Below, piece after piece: positions 1 to 6,814 of a DNA stretch of 24,766 nt. Position 1 is the first letter of the stretch; every line of letters begins with the position of its first letter. Location: assembly GCA_964396245.1 (NCBI GenBank), contig CAYNEO010000052.1, positions 1-24,766 of the forward strand, read 5' to 3'. The translations under genes and the position numbers were made by a program. A model generated the notes under the pieces. The model searched no databases and was not told the origin of the DNA. It saw nothing but the letters and a program-made list of their open reading frames with translations. This DNA comes from CAYNEO01 sp964396245 (GTDB lineage Bacteria; Zixibacteria; MSB-5A5; GN15; FEB-12).

Positions 1-920
1 CGGGGCCCCCGCCTATTTGGGGGGCCTGTGGCTATATGCAGGCCGTTGACAATCTTTGGGTGACATTTAGGGGGGGCCAGCCGACCAGAGCGATAAGCGA
101 CACTGATGATGTAGTTGGCATACGCCGAACAGGCTATCAGGGCGAAGCGCGCTTCTTCTTCGTCCAGATCATCACCTTCACGCATGCCATGCCGTGCGAC
201 CTTGCAGGTCCAACCCCACAACTTATCAAGTGATGACACCAGCACAGTATGAATACCTAAATCCTCTCGAAGAGGTTTCATGAGGTCTCCCAGTGAGTCC
301 TTGTCTCTACCTAATGCAATTCGAGCCGAAGTTTCCACAGCCCCAATGGCAGTGCTGATACATCCACGTGAGTCGGTAACGGGTTTCGACGATAGTTTCG
401 ACAAGGCCGATGCTATCTGCTTTTGGATTGTTTCATATGGCAAGTTTAGTGCTCTCTCCACCTCATCAATCTCCTCACTGCCGGTTATGGGGGTGATACA
501 GCCACCGACAAATCTATAATTGGTATTTTCTTCTTTTAGTACGTTATTGCAGTGTGCTATAAATTCTCTTCGGGCCCTCAATCCGAATACAGCTGCGAGC
601 GGGGCGATGAACTGTAGGAAATCATAGACCTTATTCCACTCTGCACCGAAAAACCATTTATCCAGACTGGAACGAATGTCGCGCCACTCACGAGACAGTG
701 AGTCAATACGAGCACCGAGAAAATTCTCCCAGAGATGCAGTAGCAGATTTCTTAACGTTGGAGTTGGATATATGGCTGTTGTATTTGGGCCCTTTTCGAC
801 ATGCTTCCAAAAGTAGATTTGAAGAGCATTCCATAGACGGTTTCGAGTTCGCTCATTCAGAGACCGTGTCTGCAGAGGGGGGTCCGGTTCCAACCCCTGT
901 CTACGCGAGAATGAGTCCAT
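1..920 (-). CDS. AbiJ_NTD4/HEPN-type abortive-infection-like protein, runs to window edge
   Basis: The minus strand is open from a stop at 990-992 to base 1. The chosen start is ATG at 918-920, giving MDSFSRRQGLEPDPPLQ, the typical opening of the AbiJ_NTD4 domain (FSxRxG...LQ, then LRNxLW-like ERTRNRLWNAL at about 23-33). Around residue 135 the stretch YRFVGGCITPIT followed by acidic EEIDEVERAL also fits the family. Residues about 188-275 look like the HEPN-like C-terminal helical domain: AIGAVETSAR, then RHG (R243-H244), then EEARFALIACSAYANYI. AbiJ relatives are phage-abortive-infection proteins, and HEPN domains are commonly RNases; activity here is inferred. The reading frame continues past the expected C-terminus through a 7-G run (70-76), so the last about 25 residues may be artefactual. 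The gene lies in an island beside a tRNA and is divergent from a protease gene. Confidence 0.72.
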   Translation of the reverse strand, partial: MDSFSRRQGLEPDPPLQTRSLNERTRNRLWNALQIYFWKHVEKGPNTTAIYPTPTLRNLLLHLWENFLGARIDSLSREWRDIRSSLDKWFFGAEWNKVYDFLQFIAPLAAVFGLRARREFIAHCNNVLKEENTNYRFVGGCITPITGSEEIDEVERALNLPYETIQKQIASALSKLSSKPVTDSRGCISTAIGAVETSARIALGRDKDSLGDLMKPLREDLGIHTVLVSSLDKLWGWTCKVARHGMREGDDLDEEEARFALIACSAYANYIISVAYRSGRLAPPKCHPKIVNGLHIATGPPNRRGP

Positions 921-1056
921 TGAGTCATACCCCTGCAGATTGTGAGGCAACTGCGTCGCAGATGCGCGAGCGGCCTGCACCAGTGTGTTTTAAGCCAACG
1001 TGGAGTCCACATAGTCTGGGTTCCACCCAAGTGCAATATACAGCGCCAGATTGTCC

Positions 1057-1086
1057 TTGACAAGCAAACAATAACTTGAATATAGT
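1057..1086 (+). promoter_or_regulatory. Sigma70-like promoter for the protease/membrane-protein pair
   Basis: A consensus -35 TTGACA (1057-1062) is followed after 18 bases by TATAGT (1081-1086). Transcription would start near 1093, giving an untranslated leader of about 70 bases before the ATG at 1166. It lies in the divergent spacer between the AbiJ-like gene and the protease gene. Confidence 0.55.
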
Positions 1087-1165
1087 AGTTTAGATAGGCG
1101 GGGATCAGATTCTATTATTGCCGTCAACCACGCCAATAACGCCAACCAAAACACGGGAGACCACG

Positions 1166-1999
1166 ATGCAAAAACTGCGTATCATCATCGCAGTCGGAGT
1201 ACTTGCGATCGGCCTGGAAGTACACGCGGCGCGGTCGACGTTCAAGGAGATTTCGGAGCAGATCAGAGAACAATCGGCCACTGCTGTGAAAATCTTGACG
1301 CCGCCTAGGGACAAAAACAGTTCGTACGGATTCGGAACAGGCTTTATTATGAGGATCGGAGATTCCGTGTCTACGTATTACCTTGTGACTAATAGGCACG
1401 TTTTTGATGGTTTTGATTCAGTCAAGATTGTTATTCAGGTAGTGGATTCAACATTGACTCCTACCAGGACTGACACTTCAGTAATCGCGTTATCGGACGG
1501 CCACGGCAAGTCTCATGTTATCGTGTCAGATCAAAAATTGGATATTGCAGCAGTTCAAGTAGACCTGCCAAGAGCCCGAAAGGGATCTGAGCGTATTAAA
1601 GTGGCAGGTGAACACTCCGTGGCGCACCCGCGTGACATCTTTGGTGGGCAGGATGTGTTGTTCTATGGATATCCGCTGGGAGTAGCGCCCAATGGAGTCC
1701 AGCCGTTGATACGACAAGGGATGATAGCTGGAATTGATACGCAGTTACAAATTGTCTATCTAGACACTCAAGCATTTCCGGGGTCGAGTGGCAGTCCGGT
1801 TTTTATGGACGCACGAAATGCGCTCACAACTGGACCTTCATTCATTGGGGTTATCGCGAGCTACGTTCCATTTATGAAGCATTTGGTCAGCGCTGAGACT
1901 GGCGGGTTGGAAATGGTCCAAACAGAGAATTCCGGTATAGCGCAAGTAGTACCCGCATGGCAGGTCGAGAACATGATCCGCAAGGCGAAATCCAAATAG
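1166..1999 (+). CDS. Exported trypsin-like (HtrA/Trypsin_2-type) serine protease
   Basis: A 277-residue protein from ATG 1166, chosen because GGGAGA sits 5 bases upstream and the N-terminus then becomes a signal peptide or anchor (MQKLRIIIAVGVLAIGLEVHA). An in-frame start at 1118 has no such support. The chymotrypsin-fold triad is visible: His78 in VTNRHVF, Asp126 in LDIAAV and Ser208 in FPGSSGSPVF. GFGTGFI (about 55-61) precedes the first, as in HtrA-like catalytic domains. No PDZ domain follows, so it is a stand-alone protease domain, probably acting in the periplasm or at the membrane. The next gene starts 9 bases downstream, so the two are probably co-transcribed. The gene is visibly more AT-rich than the core genes to the right. 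The substrate is unknown. Confidence 0.85.
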   Translation: MQKLRIIIAVGVLAIGLEVHAARSTFKEISEQIREQSATAVKILTPPRDKNSSYGFGTGFIMRIGDSVSTYYLVTNRHVFDGFDSVKIVIQVVDSTLTPTRTDTSVIALSDGHGKSHVIVSDQKLDIAAVQVDLPRARKGSERIKVAGEHSVAHPRDIFGGQDVLFYGYPLGVAPNGVQPLIRQGMIAGIDTQLQIVYLDTQAFPGSSGSPVFMDARNALTTGPSFIGVIASYVPFMKHLVSAETGGLEMVQTENSGIAQVVPAWQVENMIRKAKSK

Positions 2000-2008
2000 C
2001 GGGGACTG

Positions 2009-2599
2009 ATGTATCATTGGCCGTTCATTTGGCATTCCATCTGGAAAGTCATTACAGATGAGGCGACCTATGGGTGGGCAGCAGTCATCGTGGCTGCAGC
2101 CGCACTGTTCTGGGCAGTTAGGTATGTGCAGGCAACCGTACGGATCGCTAGGGCAACCGAAAGACAAGGGGAAATTCTCAGTTCCCCAGCCGTAGCCGTT
2201 TACATTCCTCCCCGCGATCCGGCTAACAAACCCCTTCCTCTCGGTGGCGTTTACGTCATTATTTCAAACAATGCTAACGTCCACGCAAAAGTGAAGTTGA
2301 CACTTGAAGCTAGGATTCGCAATCTTAAGACAAATCAGATTCGCGATTTTCCAGCACCGGAACCATATAACGGCAAAGTCTGGCCCCTCTTTGCTAGACA
2401 AGGTTTTACTGGTCACTTTCGACTTCAGATTCCCGACTACAAGCCGGGCGAAGACGAGCTGCGACTTGTCGGTCGTCTAGAGTGCTCGTCTTACGACCGG
2501 GATGACTACCAGCCCGCCCCCCAAATACTCTACACTTGGAAAGACGGTACTCAACAGGAGCCCGATGCGAGATGGATACCGTGTCCGCCCGAAGAGTGA
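2009..2599 (+). CDS. Single-pass membrane protein of unknown function
   Basis: A 196-residue protein. Residues 1-20 are aromatic-rich (MYHWPFIWHSIWK), and one strong transmembrane helix covers about 22-40 (YGWAAVIVAAAALFWAVRY). A basic linker follows, then a soluble, beta-rich domain (about 56-196) containing GGVYVIISNNANVHAKVKLTL and a C-terminal W/P-rich tail. I do not recognise a named family. The start is 9 bases after the protease stop with GGGGACT just upstream, so it probably forms a two-gene unit with the protease, perhaps as a partner, anchor or substrate. Base composition matches the protease and AbiJ-like genes rather than the core genome. Confidence 0.75.
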   Translation: MYHWPFIWHSIWKVITDEATYGWAAVIVAAAALFWAVRYVQATVRIARATERQGEILSSPAVAVYIPPRDPANKPLPLGGVYVIISNNANVHAKVKLTLEARIRNLKTNQIRDFPAPEPYNGKVWPLFARQGFTGHFRLQIPDYKPGEDELRLVGRLECSSYDRDDYQPAPQILYTWKDGTQQEPDARWIPCPPEE

Positions 2600-2603
2600 A
2601 CAC

Positions 2604-2620
2604 GAGCGTGTCATACGCTC
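2604..2620 (+). other. Small perfect hairpin after the membrane-protein gene
   Basis: GAGCGT, a 5-base loop, then ACGCTC lies just past the stop of the membrane-protein gene. There is no T tract, so it is at best a weak terminator. It overlaps the last codons of the recombinase remnant on the other strand. Confidence 0.3.
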
Positions 2621-2781
2621 AGCGAATTTGCCGGGCTGAACTGATCGTAGCTGCGGATCATGTCCTCTGTCAGTAGGTGTGTATAGATCGCCGTGGTGCT
2701 GATGTCCGCGTGCCCCAGTATCCGCGACAGGATGCCGAGATTCCGGTGCCTGCTATCATTCAGCCGCCGACACCCTCCCCG
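2611..2781 (-). pseudogene. C-terminal remnant of a tyrosine recombinase (integrase)
   Basis: Minus-strand translation gives NLGILSRILGHADISTTAIY followed by THLLTEDMIRSYDQF and a stop at 2611-2613. This is the last part of a Xer/phage-type tyrosine recombinase: the LGHxxIxTT motif with its active-site His, and the catalytic Tyr in IYTH. The frame is closed upstream by TGA at 2782-2784, and the catalytic domain's two arginines plus the whole N-terminal domain are absent. It is therefore a stub of about 56 codons with no evident start. It lies about 90 bases from the 3' end of tRNA-Gly, the usual position of an island integrase. I read it as the decayed integrase of the element to the left. 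Confidence 0.75.
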
Positions 2782-2805
2782 TCATCCTGAGTGTCGACGG
2801 ATGAC
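2781..2805. repeat. Inverted repeat upstream of the recombinase remnant
   Basis: GTCATCC (2781-2787) and GGATGAC (2799-2805) are perfect complements around an 11-base spacer. It lies where the recombinase reading frame is interrupted. There is no T tract on either side. It may be a REP-like unit, a recombination scar or a weak terminator; the sequence does not decide. Confidence 0.35.
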
Positions 2806-2869
2806 AAGGGCGAGCCTTCCTGCTTATCCGCAACTCACTCTACTACAAGCAATTAATGAGAAATAAAAA

Positions 2870-2941
2870 AGCGGGCGATGGGGGTCGAACCCACGACGTC
2901 AAGCTTGGGAAGCTTGCATTCTACCGCTGAATTACGCCCGC
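2870..2941 (-). tRNA. tRNA-Gly (anticodon CCC)
   Basis: A full cloverleaf reads on the minus strand. The acceptor stem pairs GCGGGCG (2941-2935) with CGCCCGC (2877-2871). The anticodon stem is CAAGC/GCTTG around a TTCCCAA loop, giving anticodon CCC, and the T arm contains GGTTCGA. The discriminator is U, and CCA is not encoded. A T-rich run (TTTTTTATTTC on the minus strand) follows directly and may end transcription. It sits 48 bases downstream of tatC and could be read through from it. Its 3' half faces the recombinase remnant and the accessory genes, which suggests an integration site. Confidence 0.93.
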
Positions 2942-2989
2942 TTATCAGATAACCCGCCCGGGCGGACGGGATGTCTTTGCATGGTTAAT

Positions 2990-3781
2990 CTACGCTTCCG
3001 GCTCGGTCTTGTCAATATTATTGCCGGCCCGCGCCAGTGCTTTACGCCGACTCCGTTCGACGCCCCGGACCAGAATAATGGAGATCTCGTACAGCACGTA
3101 CAACGGCGCACCAAGCAGCACCTGGGTGAATACATCCGGAGGAGTCAGGATCGCCGCCGCGATAAGTATGAGCACAATCGCATACGGCCGACCGACAGAC
3201 ATAAATCGCGAAGACAGTATGCCTACTTTAGCGAGGAAATACGCCGCAATAGGCAGTTCGAAGCCGAATCCGAACGCGAGCAGCAAAAGTCCTGAGAACG
3301 AGATGTAGCTGTCGACCGTGATAATCGGGTTGAGGATGTCGTTGGAAAAACCAATCAGGAACTTGAGTGACATCGGCAGAATCACCCACCAGCAGAAACC
3401 GGCCCCGATCAAGAACAGGAGCGTGGCGATCGTGACTATCGGCAAAATCGCCCGTTTCTCGTTGGGATACAGCCCCGGTGCGACAAACATCCACAACTGG
3501 TAGAACACGATCGGCAGGGAGGCAATAACGCCGGTGATCAGCGACACCTTGAGATAGGCATAAAACGACCCGGTCACCTCGGTGACATGCAGCTTGACAT
3601 CGCCCAGCGGAATGATGAGCAACCGGAAAAGCTCATCAGAAAAGTAAAAGGCCACCAGCGAGCAGACGACAACCGCAAGGATCGACCGGAGTAACCGCTT
3701 GCGCAGTTCATCGAGGTGATCCAGGAACGGCATCGCGCCGCCGGAAAAACTTGTTTCAGGCTGATCTATCGGCTCGGTCAT
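2990..3781 (-). CDS. tatC: Sec-independent twin-arginine translocase subunit TatC
   Basis: A 263-residue inner-membrane protein, the substrate-receptor core of the Tat system that exports folded proteins with twin-arginine signals. The N-terminal MPFLDHLDELRKRL segment (about 17-30) is the family hallmark that helps bind the RR signal. Six hydrophobic segments follow, with the typical FxxxxPGLYPNEKR loop (about 96-108) and FGFGFELPI in the middle helix. The basic C-terminal tail (ERSRRKALARAG) is cytoplasmic. The start at 3781 has a poor ribosome binding site; Met17 is an alternative but would remove only the acidic lead. It lies 79 bases downstream of nrdR with no obvious terminator between. 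No tatA or tatB is in the window. Confidence 0.95.
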   Translation of the reverse strand: MTEPIDQPETSFSGGAMPFLDHLDELRKRLLRSILAVVVCSLVAFYFSDELFRLLIIPLGDVKLHVTEVTGSFYAYLKVSLITGVIASLPIVFYQLWMFVAPGLYPNEKRAILPIVTIATLLFLIGAGFCWWVILPMSLKFLIGFSNDILNPIITVDSYISFSGLLLLAFGFGFELPIAAYFLAKVGILSSRFMSVGRPYAIVLILIAAAILTPPDVFTQVLLGAPLYVLYEISIILVRGVERSRRKALARAGNNIDKTEPEA

Positions 3782-3860
3782 GACTGATGAAATTAGGGAT
3801 GAATCCGGCGGAAAGTCAAATTTAATGTGGCGAGATGGAGTCCGGCGCCAAAAAGGCCTC

Positions 3861-4313
3861 TCACCCCTCCATCAGCTTCTTCAGCTCCTCGAGGAATTCT
3901 TCCTTGTCCTGGAACTTGCGGTAGACCGAGGCGAACCGTACGAAGGCAATCTCGTCAACTTCGCGAAGTTTCTGCACCACCAGTTCGCCGATATCCTTGG
4001 AGGCTACCTCCGCCTTGCCGAGCGAGTGGAAATGGGCCTCGATAGCGTCGGCAATCGTTTCCATCTGCTTGGTGGTTACCGGGCGTTTGTTGCAGGCCAG
4101 TTTCAGACCGGCGAGTATCTTGTTCTTCTCGAATGCTTCTCGGCGATTATCGGACTTGATAACGGTGAGTGCCGATTGCTCGACATACTCGTAGGTGGTG
4201 AATCGTTCCCCGCATTTGAGGCATTCGCGTCGACGGCGAATCGCGCGGCCGTCCTGCGACGGCCGGCTGTCGACCACCTTATCTTCCAGAAATCCGCAGT
4301 GTGGGCATCTCAT
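3861..4313 (-). CDS. nrdR: Transcriptional repressor NrdR
   Basis: A 150-residue protein, the normal length for NrdR, which represses ribonucleotide reductase genes by binding NrdR boxes in response to ATP/dATP. The N-terminal zinc ribbon is intact: Cys3 and Cys6 (MRCPHC) and Cys31 and Cys34 (CLKCGERF), with the basic RAIRRRRE stretch between. The ATP-cone domain covers about 45-140 (VIKSDNRREAF, KRPVTTKQ, VRFASVYRKF). It starts 33 bases after the cutA stop, inside a run of same-strand core genes. No reductase gene is visible here. Confidence 0.95.
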   Translation of the reverse strand: MRCPHCGFLEDKVVDSRPSQDGRAIRRRRECLKCGERFTTYEYVEQSALTVIKSDNRREAFEKNKILAGLKLACNKRPVTTKQMETIADAIEAHFHSLGKAEVASKDIGELVVQKLREVDEIAFVRFASVYRKFQDKEEFLEELKKLMEG

Positions 4314-4346
4314 CGGTCAGCGGCACCCGGCGACAGGCACGGAAGG

Positions 4347-4685
4347 CTATTCTTCTTCCTCACCGTCGCCCTTGTCAACCTCTTCCTTCACCCATGCCAC
4401 GTAATCCGGGAACGCCGCGGCCAGCGGGAGGCCGATAATCTCCGGCAGCTCGTACGGGTGGTTATCACGGACATATTCCATGAGATCGGGAAATCTCATC
4501 TGGGTAGTCTTGACGATCAAGAGCGATTCCTCTTCGAACTGTACTTCGTCTTCCCACCAGAAATACGACTCGATTTTCGGCACGATATTCACGCACGCCG
4601 CCAGGCGGTTGTCGACTATCCCCTTCGCGAGCTCTTTGGCTTCCTCGCGAGGAATCGAAATGTATACGACGCGGATTGTTTCCAT
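4347..4685 (-). CDS. cutA: Divalent-cation tolerance protein CutA
   Basis: A small CutA1-family protein (112 residues from METIRVVY; 115 if the upstream ATG at 4694 is used). Family features are the N-terminal strand, then EAKELAKGIVDNRLAACVNI, ESYFWWEDEVQ, and the C-terminal HPYELPEIIGLP and YVAWVKEE motifs. CutA forms trimers and is linked to copper/divalent metal tolerance, though its true role is unsettled. The ATG at 4685 overlaps the upstream stop as TAATG and has AGAGG about 10 bases before it, whereas the ATG at 4694 has AGAGG only one base away. I therefore prefer 4685 and translational coupling to the thiamine-binding gene. The acidic tail (DKGDGEEEE) is unusual but plausible. Confidence 0.93.
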   Translation of the reverse strand: METIRVVYISIPREEAKELAKGIVDNRLAACVNIVPKIESYFWWEDEVQFEEESLLIVKTTQMRFPDLMEYVRDNHPYELPEIIGLPLAAAFPDYVAWVKEEVDKGDGEEEE

Positions 4686-4993
4686 TACTTGCATACCTCT
4701 CGGCCTAAGCGTTTCTCGATCGACTCAATTTTACCCGTCAGCCGCTTTTTCGCTCCCTTGCGGTCGTCAACGGCGATAGTGATATACACCCGGCTGTGCT
4801 TCCGTCGCATTTGCATCCGGGCCTTGTTCAGCACCGCCATAACTTCGTCCCACTCACCTTCGATAATCGTCGACATCGCCGTCAGCTTGTACGGCAAGCC
4901 CGACTTGTCGATAGTCTCGATAACCCGCGAGACATCCTCGGACACCGAACCTCCGGCCTTGTCGGTCGGAAACATTGACACCTGGAACAGCAT
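4685..4993 (-). CDS. MTH1187/DUF77 (YqgV-type) thiamine-binding protein
   Basis: A 102-residue ferredoxin-like-fold protein. It matches the MTH1187/YkoF-like family in size and layout: an N-terminal strand MLFQVSMFPTDKAGGSVSEDV, GLPYKLTAMSTIIEGEWDEV in the middle (the MxTxIEG motif), and a basic C-terminal helix region with SRVYITIAVDDRKG. Members bind thiamine or its pyrimidine part and are thought to help salvage or transport; no transporter is seen next to it. GAGGAGG lies about 7 bases upstream of the ATG. The gene begins 2 bases after glyA and ends overlapping cutA, so it is embedded in that operon. Confidence 0.88.
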   Translation of the reverse strand: MLFQVSMFPTDKAGGSVSEDVSRVIETIDKSGLPYKLTAMSTIIEGEWDEVMAVLNKARMQMRRKHSRVYITIAVDDRKGAKKRLTGKIESIEKRLGREVCK

Positions 4994-4995
4994 GA

Positions 4996-6258
4996 TTATG
5001 CCTCCTCGAGCCGTTCTTCATAAAGCGGGAACCTGTCGCACAGTTCCTTGACCTCCTGTGCGATTGCCGCGAGAGCATCGTCGTCCTTGCGGTTCTTGAT
5101 GGCCCGATCGATGAAATCAGCGATAATCGGCATCTCTTTTACGCCCATACCCCGGGTGGTGATCGCCGGCGTGCCGACCCGGATACCCGAGGTCACGAAC
5201 GGTTTCTCGGGGTCGAACGGCACGGTGTTCTTATTGACCGTTATACCCGCCTTGTCCAGCGCCTTCTCAACTTTCTTGCCGGTCAGCTTTTCGACATCGA
5301 TAAAGTTAACGAGAAAGAGATGCGTATCGGTGCCGCCCGCTACCAGCCGGTAGCCCTTTTCTTTCATCGCCTCCGAGAGCGCCCTGGCGTTGGCAATCAC
5401 CCGTTTCTGGTATTCGGCGAAGTCGGGCTGGAGCGCCTCTTTGAGGGCCACCGCCTTGGCGGCGATTATATGCATGAGCGGTCCGCCCTGGATACCGGGC
5501 ATGACCATCCGGTCGAGATCGGCCGCGTACTTTTCCTTACACATGACCATCCCGCCGCGCGGACCCCGGAGCGTCTTGTGGGTGGTTGTCGTCACAAAAT
5601 CCGACATCGGGATCGGTGACGGATGCAGTCCGGCGGCGACCAGTCCGGCGATATGAGCGATATCAACCATCATGTAGGCGCCAACGGCGTCACATGCTTC
5701 CCGAATCTTGTCAAAGTCCCAGAACCGGGGATAAGCCGACGCCCCGGCTACAATCATCTTCGGTTTGATCTCCCTGGCCATGTCGATCAGTTTGTCATAG
5801 TCGATGACCTCGGTTTCTCTGTCAACCTGGTAGCCGTGAAATTCGAAGAGAAAGCCGGAGAAATTGATCGGATGACCGTGAGTCAGGTGGCCGCCGTGAG
5901 ACAGGTCGAGTCCCATTACCTTGTCGCCCGGTTTCAGCACGGTGAAATAGACAGCCATATTCGCCTGCGAACCGGCGTGCGGCTGCACGTTGACATGCTC
6001 GCAGTTGAACAGCTTCATGGCCCGTTCGCGGGCCAGATCCTCGGCCACGTCAACCCATTCACATCCGCCGTAGTACCGCTTTCCGGGGTATCCCTCGGCA
6101 TATTTGTTGGTCATGACGCCGCCGGCCGCCTCCATGACGGCTTCGGATACGAAGTTTTCCGAGGCAATCAGCTCGAGTTTGTCGTGCTCGCGCTCGGTTT
6201 CCTTCATGATCGCGTCGTATATTTCAGGATCGACTTTCTGCAGTGCTGATTGTGACAT
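4996..6258 (-). CDS. glyA: Serine hydroxymethyltransferase
   Basis: A 420-residue PLP enzyme that interconverts serine and glycine while charging tetrahydrofolate with a one-carbon unit. The PLP lysine is in TTTTHKTLRGPRGG (about Lys228). LIASENFVS near the N-terminus, YAEGYPGKRYYGGCE and DIAHIAGLVAAG are all standard. The frame could begin at GTG 6264, but GGGAG is only one base from it and 7 bases from ATG 6258, so ATG is preferred. It heads the operon glyA - thiamine-binding gene - cutA - nrdR - tatC. Downstream tRNA-Gly is a fitting neighbour, since the enzyme makes glycine, but that may be chance. Confidence 0.97.
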   Translation of the reverse strand: MSQSALQKVDPEIYDAIMKETEREHDKLELIASENFVSEAVMEAAGGVMTNKYAEGYPGKRYYGGCEWVDVAEDLARERAMKLFNCEHVNVQPHAGSQANMAVYFTVLKPGDKVMGLDLSHGGHLTHGHPINFSGFLFEFHGYQVDRETEVIDYDKLIDMAREIKPKMIVAGASAYPRFWDFDKIREACDAVGAYMMVDIAHIAGLVAAGLHPSPIPMSDFVTTTTHKTLRGPRGGMVMCKEKYAADLDRMVMPGIQGGPLMHIIAAKAVALKEALQPDFAEYQKRVIANARALSEAMKEKGYRLVAGGTDTHLFLVNFIDVEKLTGKKVEKALDKAGITVNKNTVPFDPEKPFVTSGIRVGTPAITTRGMGVKEMPIIADFIDRAIKNRKDDDALAAIAQEVKELCDRFPLYEERLEEA

Positions 6259-6294
6259 ATCCACACTCCCGTTCGTGGTTCAGTAATTTGTCCT

Positions 6295-6323
6295 AATCTA
6301 CCTAAAAACCCCTTACGGGTCAA
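6295..6323 (-). promoter_or_regulatory. Candidate promoter for the glyA operon
   Basis: On the minus strand TTGACC (6323-6318) is followed after 17 bases by TAGATT (6300-6295), placing a start about 25-30 bases before the glyA ATG. The spacer contains an ACCC/GGGT-plus-T run that could also act as a weak end signal for rpiB. Confidence 0.4.
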
Positions 6324-6369
6324 TTGGTTCGGGAAGGAATTTGGGGGAGCTCACCGAAGCCGGACAGCC

Positions 6370-6813
6370 TTAGTGGCTGTCCTCTTCGGCCGTAATTTTC
6401 GCAATTCGCCGCTCGTGGCGACCACCTTCGAACTCGGTTGTCAGGAAATTCTTGACTATCTGCTCGAGTTCGTTGCGGTCGGTATAATCGCGAGAAAGCG
6501 ATAGCACATTGGCATCATTGTGGAGGCGGGTCATATAGGCCATGTCGGCGTTAACCGCCAACCCGGCGCGGATCCCCTTGACCTTGTTAGCCGCCATCTG
6601 CATGCCGTTGCCGCTGCCGCAGATGGTAATGCCGAAGCGGGCCTTATGGTCCGCCACGGCATGGGCCACTTTCAGTCCAAAATCGGGGTAATCGACCGAT
6701 TCGGTGGAGTCGGTGCCGAAATCGATAACCTCGTGGCCAAGGTTTGCGAGAATCTGCTTGACCTGTTCTTTCAGTTCGAATCCGGCATGATCGGCGCCTA
6801 TGGCAACTGTCAT
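6370..6813 (-). CDS. rpiB: Ribose-5-phosphate isomerase B
   Basis: A 147-residue RpiB/LacAB-family sugar-phosphate isomerase that interconverts ribose-5-phosphate and ribulose-5-phosphate in the pentose phosphate pathway. It begins MTVAIGADHAGFELK, the family's opening. Cys65 in GITICGSGNGM supplies the usual catalytic base and His98 in RLHNDANVLSLS the ring-opening residue. SVDYPDFG is also typical. It starts 1 base after the ilvE stop, with GAGGTG about 10 bases upstream inside the end of ilvE, so ilvE and rpiB are co-transcribed. Confidence 0.96.
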   Translation of the reverse strand: MTVAIGADHAGFELKEQVKQILANLGHEVIDFGTDSTESVDYPDFGLKVAHAVADHKARFGITICGSGNGMQMAANKVKGIRAGLAVNADMAYMTRLHNDANVLSLSRDYTDRNELEQIVKNFLTTEFEGGRHERRIAKITAEEDSH

Positions 6814-6814
6814 C

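Noticed and set aside
698..1060. Plus-strand 120-codon frame opposite the AbiJ-like gene
   Set aside because: The opposite strand carries a recognisable AbiJ_NTD4 N-terminus over the same bases; this frame shows no family features.
990..1181. Minus-strand open stretch ending LALYIALGWNPDYVDSTLA, in frame with and just upstream of the AbiJ-like gene
   Set aside because: It looks protein-like but has no start codon, overlaps the protease promoter and start, and is separated from the AbiJ start by a stop. It may be a relic, but I cannot name it.
3780..5051. A 423-codon plus-strand open frame opposite tatC/nrdR/cutA/thiamine-binding gene
   Set aside because: It runs antisense to four well-recognised genes, has no domain I can name, and its composition is what a codon-biased opposite strand produces.
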